Source of the DNA: Oribacterium sp. C9
GTDB taxonomy: Bacteria > Bacillota > Clostridia > Lachnospirales > Lachnospiraceae
Reading direction: 5' to 3'
DNA length: 64,000 nucleotides
Assembly: GCF_002007235.1 (NCBI RefSeq)
Contig: NZ_MUHW01000003.1
Location: 119,365-183,364 of the forward strand
Below are positions 53,686 to 61,967 of the stretch, piece by piece (within the stretch, counting starts at the first letter, position 1; the number at the start of each line of letters is the position of its first letter). A program made the position numbers and the translations under genes. The notes beneath the pieces were generated by a model that was given only the letters and a program-made list of their open reading frames with translations, had not been told where the DNA came from and searched no databases.

Positions 53686-53904
53686 TTAGGGCATAAAAAA
53701 ACCAGCCTTAAACAAATGTAAAAAAACATTTGTTAAGTCTGGAATATTAAACAAACCGTCCATTTCATAAACGGCAGCCTTACAATTTGCAATTGTGAAA
53801 TTTCTGAACCATAAAAACGGGACACGAAATGCGGAAATGAAAATACCTCGGCCCTTTGAGCCGCTGCCTTTCATATCAAGTGCATTTTCGATAAGAGTGT
53901 ACAT
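53686..53904 (-). CDS. 72-aa leader ORF of the pyr operon, reading through the attenuator
   Basis: ATG at 53904, preceded by AGGAGG at about 4-5 nt, opens 72 codons ending TAA at 53686-53688, 23 bp before pyrK. The final part (..NIPDLTNVFLHLFKAGFFMP) is encoded by the terminator stem and its T run. Many Phe and Leu codons make the message U-rich (for example CCGTTTTTATGGTTC). The frame resembles the E. coli pyrL leader in layout, not in sequence. I infer a UTP-sensitive attenuation leader peptide; a stand-alone function cannot be ruled out. Confidence 0.7.
   Translation of the reverse strand: MYTLIENALDMKGSGSKGRGIFISAFRVPFLWFRNFTIANCKAAVYEMDGLFNIPDLTNVFLHLFKAGFFMP
53695..53742 (-). terminator. 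pyr operon attenuator (intrinsic terminator)
   Basis: Inverted repeat of 53702-53719 with 53726-53742, with a perfect 8-bp ACAAATGT/ACATTTGT core and further paired bases to CCAG/CTGG at the base, then seven T on the minus strand (53695-53701). It is only 33 bp upstream of pyrK and lies inside the leader ORF. A small ACAATT/AATTGT hairpin (53782-53796) sits about 40 nt ahead, where a polymerase pause would be expected. Confidence 0.85.
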
Positions 53905-53941
53905 ACATCCTCCTACAAGTGCCGTCTTCAAGTTCCGACAT

Positions 53942-53970
53942 AATATAGCACATGGTGTCGAATCACGCAA
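53942..53970 (-). promoter_or_regulatory. pyr operon promoter
   Basis: Minus strand TTGCGT (53965-53970), 17-bp spacer, TATATT (53942-53947). The predicted start near 53935 gives a short leader before the AGGAGG of the leader ORF. Confidence 0.55.
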
Positions 53971-54016
53971 GTGCGAATGAACAGTTTTCCTTTCAGAAAA
54001 ACTGCCATATCGTTCC

Positions 54017-54040
54017 GGAGTTTTGCTGAAGCAAAACTCC
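54017..54040 (-). terminator. Stem-loop after the HicB-like gene
   Basis: A perfect 10-bp stem, GGAGTTTTGC with GCAAAACTCC, TGAA loop, starting 1 bp past the HicB-like stop. It lacks a clear T run immediately after it on the minus strand; a second weaker hairpin (about 53980-54005) with T runs follows. Together they probably end the AraC-HicB unit. Confidence 0.5.
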
Positions 54041-54041
54041 T

Positions 54042-54314
54042 TCACTCATCCCAGCCTTCTCTGGGCATGATGATCATCATTTCCACGAAACGCTCATCCT
54101 TGTCGAGAACTATGTCGTCTTTATGTGTTACCGCAGGGAGGTCGTTCGTATCAGCCAGTTCAAGCTGTATCCAGTCGATAGCATTGGCTCTGGCATCCGC
54201 AAGAGCCTCCTCTTCTGTAGGGCCCTCGCCATAGCACTGGTCAAGATCGAAATAATCCACTCTGTAGCTTCCATCTGATTTTTTCTTTATCTTTGCCGGG
54301 TAATAAAATGTCAT
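54042..54314 (-). CDS. HicB-like antitoxin-family protein (no HicA partner)
   Basis: 90 residues with the HicB_lk_antitox fold: YYPAKIKKKSDGSYRVDYFDLDQCYGEGPTEEEALADARANA is the family core. No HicA toxin, typically 60-80 residues with a dsRBD-like fold, lies beside it, and there is no DNA-binding tail. It follows the AraC gene by 8 bp. It may be a stand-alone HicB-like protein rather than an antitoxin. Confidence 0.75.
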   Translation of the reverse strand: MTFYYPAKIKKKSDGSYRVDYFDLDQCYGEGPTEEEALADARANAIDWIQLELADTNDLPAVTHKDDIVLDKDERFVEMMIIMPREGWDE

Positions 54315-54322
54315 ACCTTATA

Positions 54323-55213
54323 TCAATCCTCCTTACCAAACTGTTTACGGAACTTATGCGGAGTTTCACCTGTTACGGAACGGAAAATCTTTATGAAGTT
54401 TCCTATATTATGAAAACCGCAATCCTCTGCGATCTCATATACATGAGTATCCGTATCTCTAAGAAGTCTGGAAGCCTGCTCCACCCTGTATCTGTTAATA
54501 TAATCAAGCGGTGAAACACCTGTTACACTTCCGAAAAATCTAATGAAATACTGCTCATTAAGACCGGTCAGTTCAGACAGGTTACGTATATACAGTTTTT
54601 CCTTATAATGCTCACGTATGTAATTTATAGAATCCTTGATGGCTCTTACCTGCTTCTCACCATCCGTATCCTCCTTATCCTGTACCATACCGAAGGAGTC
54701 AATGAGTGCGATGATATGAAGCAGATCCGCCTTTACCATAAGCTGGTCAGAGACGGAATCCAATACAAACTTACGGACACTGACCGTATCTGTAGCTCCC
54801 TTTGTTCCATACTCTCGATATCTACGAACCATATCATTGAAGGATCTCAGGATCTGAAGAAATCCAAAATCCGATACAGTTATAAATTCGGAGAATTTTA
54901 TAGTACCGTTCTTTAATGGATATAGCAAGGCCTCATTCACAGGATCCGTTTCTTTTTGGAAACACAGTTCATTAAGATCTAATTTTATGGAATACTCAAC
55001 ACCCTTTTCATCCAGAGATTCAAGTTTACGGATAACCCCTGCATTTACTATACAGAAGCACTCATCTGTGATGTCATATTCTTTTAGATTAAGCATCAGT
55101 TTATAATGCCCGTTTTTGAAATAAATAATCTCAGGCTCATCATGCCAGTCCAGACCAACGTCCAGCTTTTCATCCTGACTGTTGAGCGACTCATAGAGTA
55201 TTGCTGCCATCAC
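54323..55213 (-). CDS. AraC-family transcriptional regulator (A)
   Basis: 296 residues: an N-terminal cupin-like sensor (about 1-150) with no recognised ligand, and a C-terminal double helix-turn-helix AraC domain (about 190-290) with the landmarks LSELTGLNEQYFIRFF and GETPHKFRKQF. It is divergent from coaX, with 211 bp between, and cotranscribed with the HicB-like gene. The target is unknown. Confidence 0.87.
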   Translation of the reverse strand: MMAAILYESLNSQDEKLDVGLDWHDEPEIIYFKNGHYKLMLNLKEYDITDECFCIVNAGVIRKLESLDEKGVEYSIKLDLNELCFQKETDPVNEALLYPLKNGTIKFSEFITVSDFGFLQILRSFNDMVRRYREYGTKGATDTVSVRKFVLDSVSDQLMVKADLLHIIALIDSFGMVQDKEDTDGEKQVRAIKDSINYIREHYKEKLYIRNLSELTGLNEQYFIRFFGSVTGVSPLDYINRYRVEQASRLLRDTDTHVYEIAEDCGFHNIGNFIKIFRSVTGETPHKFRKQFGKED

Positions 55214-55357
55214 TTCTCCAATTCAAAACCAACTTAAACAATTACACAGGTACACTTTTATATAAAGTCATGATAACATAATTTTTTTGCTGCATCAAAC
55301 CTTATTACGTGGCTAAAATCTTACAAAAATCATTTTTTTGTAAATTTGCATATTCTT

Positions 55358-55386
55358 TTGCATTGTACCTTCTGTTGCGTTATATT
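55358..55386 (+). promoter_or_regulatory. coaX promoter
   Basis: TTGCAT (55358-55363), 17-bp spacer, TATATT (55381-55386), about 40 bp before the coaX ATG; a strong G-rich ribosome binding site follows. Confidence 0.6.
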
Positions 55387-55424
55387 CTTATTATGTTTTT
55401 TATAATACTTTTTGGGGGGATTCT

Positions 55425-56210
55425 ATGATTTTAGCTGTAGATTGCGGTAATACTCACACAAAAATTGGATGCATCGATAACGGAAAGGTTATTGATCCGG
55501 TAATTCGACTTGAAACTAATCGAAAGAAAACCATGTACGAGTATGCTTCAGATATCGACCGAATCCTCAGTCTCACTCATCTTAAGGATACTCCGGTAGA
55601 AGGTGTCATCATATCCTGCGTGGTTCCCCCACTTGCCGATGTCCTTTCAGGAGCACTTAAGCTCGTCACAGGAAAGACAGCTATACTGGTGGGTGCCGGA
55701 GTAAAGTCGGGAATGCGTATTCAGATCGACGATCCGGGAACCATCGCTTCAAACCTTGTATGCGCAGCCGTAGGTGCAAAGCATCTGTATGATCTTCCCG
55801 CCATAATCATTAACATGGGAACGGCTACAACCATTACGGTAGTCAATGAAGAGGGCACATATATAGGCGGAGTCATCATGCCAGGCGTTACCCTTTCGAT
55901 GGATGCTCTTACATCTGGCACCTCTCTTCTACCTTCCATAGATGTGGCAGCTCCAAAAAAGATCATATGCACGCAGACCATGGATGCCATGAAAGCCGGA
56001 ATCATATATGGATCGGCGGGAGCTCTTGATGGAATTCTGGATAGATTTATAAAGGAGCTCAGTACCCCGTCTCCCACCATTATCGCAACCGGAGGCATCG
56101 CACACGTTATCACCAGACATACAAATCACCAGATAATACTGGATGAAGATCTTCTCCTAAAAGGACTCTGGTACATCTGGTGCCTGAATCAGGATAAAAG
56201 AAAGAAATGA
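55425..56210 (+). CDS. coaX: Type III pantothenate kinase
   Basis: 261-residue enzyme that phosphorylates pantothenate, the first step of coenzyme A synthesis, and is not feedback-inhibited by CoA. The phosphate loop VDCGNTHTKIG near 5 and the GAGVKSGMRI, NMGTATT and GGVIMPG segments match the ASKHA-fold CoaX family. Length is normal. It is a plus-strand single gene with a promoter and a 19-bp-stem terminator. Confidence 0.93.
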   Translation: MILAVDCGNTHTKIGCIDNGKVIDPVIRLETNRKKTMYEYASDIDRILSLTHLKDTPVEGVIISCVVPPLADVLSGALKLVTGKTAILVGAGVKSGMRIQIDDPGTIASNLVCAAVGAKHLYDLPAIIINMGTATTITVVNEEGTYIGGVIMPGVTLSMDALTSGTSLLPSIDVAAPKKIICTQTMDAMKAGIIYGSAGALDGILDRFIKELSTPSPTIIATGGIAHVITRHTNHQIILDEDLLLKGLWYIWCLNQDKRKK

Positions 56211-56363
56211 TATGTCTTACCTTTTTTCCGGAAAAGCACTGATTAGTTCAATGTTTCTTCATTGAGTAAAGTGGCACGGATCTTCAGCATATAAGATATT
56301 CTGGTCACACCCGGCAGGAAAATACTTTACTCAGTTTATTCCTGAAAAACTTATATTACAAAA

Positions 56364-56406
56364 AACCGGATACTATATAAGGCAACACCTTATATAGTAT
56401 CCGGTT
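56364..56406. terminator. Bidirectional terminator between coaX and tgt
   Basis: A perfect 19-bp stem (56364-56382 with 56388-56406) with a CAACA loop and A/T runs on both sides. It closes the convergent coaX and tgt units. Confidence 0.92.
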
Positions 56407-56429
56407 AAATTTTTTATGCTGATGTTTCC

Positions 56430-57611
56430 TTATTCTTCGCCTCTATCATAGGTTCCGAGATCCGAAAGAGCCTTGGTCTTCCACTCATCCCAGCTTCCAC
56501 CACGGATAGCACCGCGGATCTCTTCTGTAAGATGATTATAGAAATAAAGATTGTGAAGCACACACATGCGCATTCCAAGCATTTCCTTTGCCTTAAGAAG
56601 GTGACGGATATATGCTCTGCTGTATCCACCGGTGTAAGTTCCGTCAGCTCGTTTCTGTCCTGCGCATACAGGACACATACATCCCTCTTCTATAGGTCTT
56701 TCATCGAGCTCATACTTCTGATTGAAAAGATTGATCTTACCCTTATGTGTATAAACATGTCCATGTCTTCCGTTTCTTGAAGGATAAACACAATCAAAGA
56801 AATCTATACCTCTGTCAACAGCTTCGATTATATTGGCAGGTGTTCCTACACCCATAAGGTATGTAGGCTTGTTCTTTGGAAGGTGAGGTACAACTTCATC
56901 AAGAACATGATACATCTGTTCATGGGTCTCACCAACAGCAAGTCCTCCTACTGCATAACCATCCAGATCCATACGACTGATAGTCTCAGCATGCTGTATA
57001 CGGATATCATCGAATACTCCACCCTGATTGATACCGAAAAGAAGCTGCTCTTTATTAACTGTATCCGGAAGACTATTAAGTCTTGCCATCTCCTTCTTAC
57101 ATCTCTCCAGCCATCTGGTGGTTCTCTCAACAGAAGGCACTATGTACTGACGGTCTGCAAGTGCCGGAGGACATTCATCAAAAGCCATGGCTATGGTTGA
57201 TCCGAGATTTGACTGGATCTGCATTGACTCCTCCGGACCCATAAAGATCTTTCTTCCGTCTATATGGCTATGGAAGTAAACTCCTTCTTCCTTTATCTTA
57301 CGACCCGTACCTGCAAGTGAAAATACCTGGAATCCGCCTGAATCTGTAAGTATCGGACGATCCCAGTTCATGAATTTATGGAGTCCTCCGAATTTCTTGA
57401 TAAGTGGATCTCCGGTCCTTACATGAAGGTGATAAGTATTGGATAATTCCACCTGTGTGCCAATGTTTCTTAGATCATCTGTTGACACACCGCCTTTTAT
57501 GGCAGCAACTGTACCCACGTTCATAAATACAGGTGTCTCAATAGTGCCATGTACGGTCTCCATATGCGCCGACTTGGCACGACCGCTTGTCTTTACAATT
57601 TCATATTTCAT
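56430..57611 (-). CDS. tgt: Queuine tRNA-ribosyltransferase
   Basis: 393-residue enzyme that swaps guanine for preQ1 at tRNA position 34. LTDSGGFQVFSL near 88 and DFFDCVYPSRNGRHG near 268 carry the catalytic and binding aspartates; zinc ligands are in the C-x-C-x2-C of EGCMCPVCAG near 304 and a downstream His in LHNLYF. The start at 57611 has AGAGG 8 nt upstream; the longer frame's ATG at 57641 holds that site in its own codons. secDF lies upstream, but a large palindromic element separates them. Confidence 0.95.
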   Translation of the reverse strand: MKYEIVKTSGRAKSAHMETVHGTIETPVFMNVGTVAAIKGGVSTDDLRNIGTQVELSNTYHLHVRTGDPLIKKFGGLHKFMNWDRPILTDSGGFQVFSLAGTGRKIKEEGVYFHSHIDGRKIFMGPEESMQIQSNLGSTIAMAFDECPPALADRQYIVPSVERTTRWLERCKKEMARLNSLPDTVNKEQLLFGINQGGVFDDIRIQHAETISRMDLDGYAVGGLAVGETHEQMYHVLDEVVPHLPKNKPTYLMGVGTPANIIEAVDRGIDFFDCVYPSRNGRHGHVYTHKGKINLFNQKYELDERPIEEGCMCPVCAGQKRADGTYTGGYSRAYIRHLLKAKEMLGMRMCVLHNLYFYNHLTEEIRGAIRGGSWDEWKTKALSDLGTYDRGEE

Positions 57612-57683
57612 TTTCTGAACCTCTATTTCTTGATTCAACAAACCTGCTTACCGGGGAAGCAGCCCGGAGCTTTAAATAAAAAC

Positions 57684-57842
57684 ATAAGTCCTACGCATTG
57701 CTTCGCATACGCTTTCGCAATGCTACAGAAATCTCGAATTCGCGCTATCGCGCTACTTCTCGATTTCTGTTGTCGTGCCAAATGGCGATGAATCCTTACA
57801 AGCAAGCTTGACGAATTCATCGCCGCTTGGCACAGGACTTAT
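57684..57842. repeat. 159-nt composite palindromic element, four-way-junction fold
   Basis: A closing stem ATAAGTCCT/AGGACTTAT (57684-57692 with 57834-57842) encloses three hairpins almost end to end: GCATTGC/GCAATGC (57695-57723); ACAGAAATC/GATTTCTGT (57725-57770) with an inner CGCG-CTAT-CGCG; and GTGCCAA/TTGGCAC (57775-57833) enclosing a perfect 10-bp GGCGATGAAT/ATTCATCGCC stem. It has no ORF and is not tRNA or a riboswitch I know. It lies in the 323-bp gap between tgt and secDF and may be a palindromic repeat or a structured RNA. On the minus strand it ends with a T-rich stretch. Confidence 0.7.
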
Positions 57843-57852
57843 ACACTAAAAA

Positions 57853-57876
57853 AGACCGACTCTAAAGAGTCGGTCT
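57853..57876 (-). terminator. secDF terminator
   Basis: An 11-bp stem, AGACCGACTCT with AGAGTCGGTCT, with a tiny loop and a run of six T on the minus strand. It lies 58 bp past the secDF stop and 10 bp before the palindromic element. Confidence 0.9.
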
Positions 57877-57934
57877 CTAATTTATAAAAATATTCCAATT
57901 CCGTCAAGTCCATCGACCTGTACGAATTTTTCAA

Positions 57935-60124
57935 TTAATTGTTTGCAGCCTTCTTTGCTGTCTTTGCCTCTGCCTTAGCAGCCTTTTCCCTTGCTATCTT
58001 ATCTGTTCTTCTCTTCTTTGCCCAATTTGAAAGGTCAAACCAGAGTGGACCTGCAATAGTAATTGAAGACCATGCACCGGCTGCGATACCTACCATGAGT
58101 GGCAGTGTAAAGTCACGGATAGAAGATACACCGAGTATATAAAGCACGATAACCATGATGAAGGTTGTAAGTGAGGTATTGATGGAACGTGTGAGTGTCT
58201 GTGAAATGGCAGTATTTACACAAGCTCCAACATCCTTCTTCATATCAGGATCTGCAAGGTTCTCTCTGATACGGTCAAATACAACGATAGTAGCATTGAT
58301 AGAGTAACCTACAATGGTGAGGATACAAGCAATGAAGGTTGAACCTACTGCCCACTTGAGTCCTGCATAGAAAGCTACTGTAACAAGTACATCATGTGTA
58401 AGCGCAAGAACTGATGCTGACGCAAACTTTATGTCCTTGAATCGGATCCAGATATAGATCAGCATGCAGATGATGGCAATAACAAATGCCCAAACCGCAT
58501 CGATCTTCATCTCTCTTGAAACCGCACCGGAGATGTTCTCTGTGGTGATCTTGTTCTCATCTACTGAGAATGCATCAACGAGATCCTTGTAAAGCTTTGT
58601 ACGCTCCTCTGTTGTAAGTGTTCTTGTCTTGATGATGACCTCATTGGTACCTGAAACCTTTGAAGCCATTACAGAAGCATCTCCGCCTGTTACCTCCTTG
58701 AATATAGGAGAAACCTTTGCATCGATCTCTTCAAGAGAAAGATCCTCATTGAAAGTAACGTTGGTTGATGAACCTCCCTGGAAATCAAGATCATAGTTGA
58801 AGAGATTTCCGATAGAAGCCTTGTTCATTCCAAGGAATACAAAACCTGTTACGATAACGATAGCTGATACTGTATATGCTATCTTACGGAACTTGATGAA
58901 ATCAATCACCTTGATTTCCTTACGTACTCCGTAAAGCTTAGGACTTGTTGCACCGAACTGTACGAAGCACCAGAGCAGTCCGCGAGTCACGAAAAGCGCT
59001 GTAATAAGAGAAATGACGATACCGATTGCAAGAGTTGTTGCAAATCCCTTAACAGTACCTGAACCTCTGAGGTAAAGCACTGCCGCAGCTATAAGTGTTG
59101 TGATGTTTCCATCAAGGATAGCTGAAAGAGCCTTGCTGTAACCTGCCTTGATAGCTCCCTCTACGCTGTTTCCGAGACCAAGCTCTTCTTTGATACGTGT
59201 AAAGATGATGACATTGGCATCAACCGCCATACCGATGGAAAGAATGATACCGGCGATACCTGGAAGTGTAAGTGTAACTTCAAACGCCTGAAGTATAACA
59301 AGCTCAAGACCTGTATACATGATAAGTGCAAGTGAAGCTGTAAATCCCGGAAGGAGATATACAAGTACCATGAAAAGCATTACAAGTCCGAGACCGATTG
59401 CACCGGCTTTAAGAGATGTTGATATAGCCTCCTGACCGAGTGTAGCACCGATAACATTGGATCTAAGCTCTGTAAGCTGTACAGGAAGTGCACCGATACG
59501 GATCGTTGATGCGATCCTTGTTGCTTCCTCGTAATCTGTAAGTCCTGTTATGGATGCCTGTCCGCCTGAGATAGCCTCCTGAACTGTAGGAGCTGAGATA
59601 ACACTGTCATTATAAATAATGAAGATAGGCTTTCCTACGTTTGCTGCAGTGGCATCTGCGAACTTTGTTGCACCGGCTTCATTGAATGTGAGCTGGATGA
59701 TGTACTCGTTCTTACCGTTGTTGTTTGTCATACCTGCAGTAGCATTCTTAACATCATCACCTGTGAGAAGGATGTTTCCGCTTGAATCTGCGAACTGAAG
59801 TGTACCCGGCTCACCGAGCTCTGCAAGAATCTCGTTTGCATCTGTTGCACCAGGAATATCAATGTTTATACGATTGCTTCCCTCCTGGTAAACCTGAGCC
59901 TCTGTTGAATAGCCCTGTGCCTTCAGCTGAAGCTTGTAAATCGTATCGGACATCTGCTCTGATGTCGGATTCGGATCAACTGTCTGATAAGTGATAGAAA
60001 CACCACCGTTCAGATCGAGACCCAGTTTAATGTCTCCTGCGCCGTTCACTCCCAAGAAACAGAAACCGGCTGTGATTGCCAGAATCAGGAGTAGTGTGAG
60101 CGCTCCCTTAAGCTTGTTGTTCAT
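57935..60124 (-). CDS. secDF: Fused protein translocase subunit SecDF
   Basis: 729-residue membrane protein that uses the proton gradient to complete protein export through SecYEG. SecD half: TM1 near 7-27, the LGLDLNGGVSITY motif near 34, the P1 and head extracellular domain, then five TM segments including GIAGIILSIGMAVDANVIIF near 288. SecF half: DLDFQGGSSTNV near 443 and the later GYSINATIVVFDRIRENL. The basic C-terminal tail is Lys/Ala-rich. The single fused chain is typical of many Firmicutes. A good promoter lies at 60206-60234. Confidence 0.95.
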   Translation of the reverse strand: MNNKLKGALTLLLILAITAGFCFLGVNGAGDIKLGLDLNGGVSITYQTVDPNPTSEQMSDTIYKLQLKAQGYSTEAQVYQEGSNRINIDIPGATDANEILAELGEPGTLQFADSSGNILLTGDDVKNATAGMTNNNGKNEYIIQLTFNEAGATKFADATAANVGKPIFIIYNDSVISAPTVQEAISGGQASITGLTDYEEATRIASTIRIGALPVQLTELRSNVIGATLGQEAISTSLKAGAIGLGLVMLFMVLVYLLPGFTASLALIMYTGLELVILQAFEVTLTLPGIAGIILSIGMAVDANVIIFTRIKEELGLGNSVEGAIKAGYSKALSAILDGNITTLIAAAVLYLRGSGTVKGFATTLAIGIVISLITALFVTRGLLWCFVQFGATSPKLYGVRKEIKVIDFIKFRKIAYTVSAIVIVTGFVFLGMNKASIGNLFNYDLDFQGGSSTNVTFNEDLSLEEIDAKVSPIFKEVTGGDASVMASKVSGTNEVIIKTRTLTTEERTKLYKDLVDAFSVDENKITTENISGAVSREMKIDAVWAFVIAIICMLIYIWIRFKDIKFASASVLALTHDVLVTVAFYAGLKWAVGSTFIACILTIVGYSINATIVVFDRIRENLADPDMKKDVGACVNTAISQTLTRSINTSLTTFIMVIVLYILGVSSIRDFTLPLMVGIAAGAWSSITIAGPLWFDLSNWAKKRRTDKIAREKAAKAEAKTAKKAANN

Positions 60125-60205
60125 TGGAATATCTTCCTTTTTTGTAAATATTTACCGTGGCGACATAAGAAAAACAGTCATTTTTCTACGCCAACAGCAA
60201 ACGAT

Positions 60206-60234
60206 ATTATAACAAACCTGCTTGTTTCTGACAA
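60206..60234 (-). promoter_or_regulatory. secDF promoter
   Basis: Minus strand TTGTCA (60229-60234), 17-bp spacer, perfect TATAAT (60206-60211), giving a leader of about 75 nt. A small CTTGT/ACAAG inverted repeat overlaps the -35 and may end the lspA gene. Confidence 0.7.
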
Positions 60235-60260
60235 GAAATTAATAGCCGGCAGTAGCTTCG

Positions 60261-60788
60261 TCACTCATCCCTACCGAACAGTGAAGCTAACGCATATATG
60301 ATTCCACCCACATAGATGGCGATGTCTCCGATATTGACTATAAGTGTCTTAAGCCCGCTCACCTGAATATTGAGATAGTCTGTAACCTTTCCATTTACTA
60401 TGCGATCCAGAACATTGGACAAAGCACCCCCGATAACTATTGCTATACCCAGCTTTCTAAGCTTATATCGATTGGGATAAAAGCTTGTAAGATACTGAAG
60501 CCCGCCTGTAAGAAACCCGACTGCAGCAACAGAACTCAGCTTTACAAACTCAGGATGCTGTCCCAAATGTCCTCTGGAAAACCCGGGGTTATGTGCTCTC
60601 ATGATCTTTACATATCCCTTTGAATGAGGCATCTCTCTCGGGAAGTTCGACTCCGGTTCTGTATCTATAGCACTTTTTACCATCTGATCAACTGCACATA
60701 TGATACCCGCCAGACTAAGAAGATGAATAAATTCACTGCTTATATCCCAAAAGAAGTGAGTTGTCCTAAGATTTTTCAAAACACCCAT
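60261..60788 (-). CDS. lspA: Signal peptidase II (lipoprotein signal peptidase) homologue
   Basis: 175-residue membrane aspartic protease that cleaves prolipoproteins at the lipobox. It has four hydrophobic segments, the NPGFSRG loop near 66, GGALSNVLDRIVNGKVTDYLN near 121 with one catalytic Asp in VTDY, and NIGDIAIYVGG near 150 with the second. The sequence is off the consensus in several places (NIGD for FNxAD), so it could be a second, specialised LspA. The start at 60788 has GGAG 6 nt upstream; the frame's ATG at 60809 contains that site. Located between secDF and a shortened MocR-type regulator. Confidence 0.78.
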   Translation of the reverse strand: MGVLKNLRTTHFFWDISSEFIHLLSLAGIICAVDQMVKSAIDTEPESNFPREMPHSKGYVKIMRAHNPGFSRGHLGQHPEFVKLSSVAAVGFLTGGLQYLTSFYPNRYKLRKLGIAIVIGGALSNVLDRIVNGKVTDYLNIQVSGLKTLIVNIGDIAIYVGGIIYALASLFGRDE

Positions 60789-60871
60789 TATGCCCTCCGC
60801 ACTTTTCAAATCTGATAAAAGTCTGAATACTTCAACAAACCTGAATACCTAAGATATGAAGATTATACCAC

Positions 60872-61948
60872 TTATCTTCTTTCCTGACGACGTTTGCGTC
60901 TTACTCTGTTAATATGCCTTTCGAAATCCCCACTATTAAGAAATTCTGCCAGAACATACTGATCGTACATAGGTACGGTACAGGAATAAAAATCTATCTT
61001 TTTCCTCAGACTTCTCGAAAGCTCCTTTGGCAGTACCATATATCCTATTCTCACAGCCGGAGAAAGAGTCTTTGTAAATGTATTCAGATAAATCACTGTC
61101 CTGTCAGGCTCAAGGGAAAATAATGTATCCTCAGATTTTGTTGATGGTGAAAACTCAGAAGCATAATCATCCTCTATGATCATCGCATCACGATTCTTCG
61201 CCCAGGTTATATACTCCTGTCGTTTTCCGGCAGTTGCAGTCACACCGCTCGGAAAACTGTCAAAGGGTGTCACATGAAGTACCTGTGCCTGAGATGCTCT
61301 GAGCTCACTGGAATGAATTCCTCTTGTTCCGAGTTTCAGAAATTCCAGTCTTACGCCGTTAGCGGCATAGACCCGCCTTATTTTCTCATAGGATGGATTT
61401 TCAAGAGCATATAGTTTGTCTCTTCCAAGCATCTGTACAATCAGACCATACAGATATTCGGAGCCGGCTCCGATCAGGATCTGCTCACTGCTTACATTTA
61501 TGCCCCTGCTTCGCTGAAGATAGCGTGCGATGCTTTCCCTTAAAAAAAGTGACCCCGCATTGGGGGACTTTTCCAGAATTCTTTCACCGTATTCAGCCAG
61601 AACCCTTCTCATGGTTCTGGCAAAGCTTGGAAATGACAGAGAATAGAGGTTTTCTTCATACTTGTCAGTGATAACTTTTTCATGATATGAAGGATAATAT
61701 TCGTCACCTATTGAAAAAGAATCCTCGGAGGTATAGCTTACGAAATATCCGCTTCTTTCTCTTGCCTCAATATATCCCTCATCAGCCAGAAGCGCATATG
61801 CATGCTCTACTGTTATCACGCTGGTATCTGTCTCATCCGCCATCATTCTTTTGGACGGTAGTTTTTCACCATTCTTATAATATCCATTTATTATATGATC
61901 TCTAAGCTTAGTGTAGATTCTGAGATATGCCGCAGGCTTTCCTTCCAT
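60872..61948 (-). CDS. MocR-type GntR/aminotransferase regulator, C-terminally short
   Basis: 358 residues: N-terminal GntR winged helix (about 1-75, AAYLRIYTKLRDHII..) and an aminotransferase-like PLP domain with the PLP lysine near K293 (NTFTKTLSPAVRIGY). Full MocR/PdxR/GabR proteins run to about 450-480 residues; this one stops at RVRRKRRQERR, where the family normally continues with about 100 more including the substrate-binding Arg. It is thus truncated or a short form. The ATG at 61948 lies 19 bp past the AraC gene stop; its AGAGG is 14 nt away, so the start is uncertain. Confidence 0.75.
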   Translation of the reverse strand: MEGKPAAYLRIYTKLRDHIINGYYKNGEKLPSKRMMADETDTSVITVEHAYALLADEGYIEARERSGYFVSYTSEDSFSIGDEYYPSYHEKVITDKYEENLYSLSFPSFARTMRRVLAEYGERILEKSPNAGSLFLRESIARYLQRSRGINVSSEQILIGAGSEYLYGLIVQMLGRDKLYALENPSYEKIRRVYAANGVRLEFLKLGTRGIHSSELRASQAQVLHVTPFDSFPSGVTATAGKRQEYITWAKNRDAMIIEDDYASEFSPSTKSEDTLFSLEPDRTVIYLNTFTKTLSPAVRIGYMVLPKELSRSLRKKIDFYSCTVPMYDQYVLAEFLNSGDFERHINRVRRKRRQERR

Positions 61949-61967
61949 TTTTTTATCTGTAACCTCT

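Noticed and set aside
53795..53980. Plus-strand ORF of 61 codons opposite the pyr leader
   Set aside because: No ribosome binding site, no family, and it lies antisense to the better-supported leader ORF.
56263..56333. Separated inverted repeat TGAGTAAAGT / ACTTTACTCA after coaX
   Set aside because: Ten-base arms 51 nt apart with no other structure; could be chance, and the real terminator follows at 56364.
57601..57660. AGAGGTTC before tgt as a preQ1 riboswitch
   Set aside because: It resembles the first half of the preQ1-I consensus, but the following ACACCCU segment and A-rich tail are missing; it is just the ribosome binding site.
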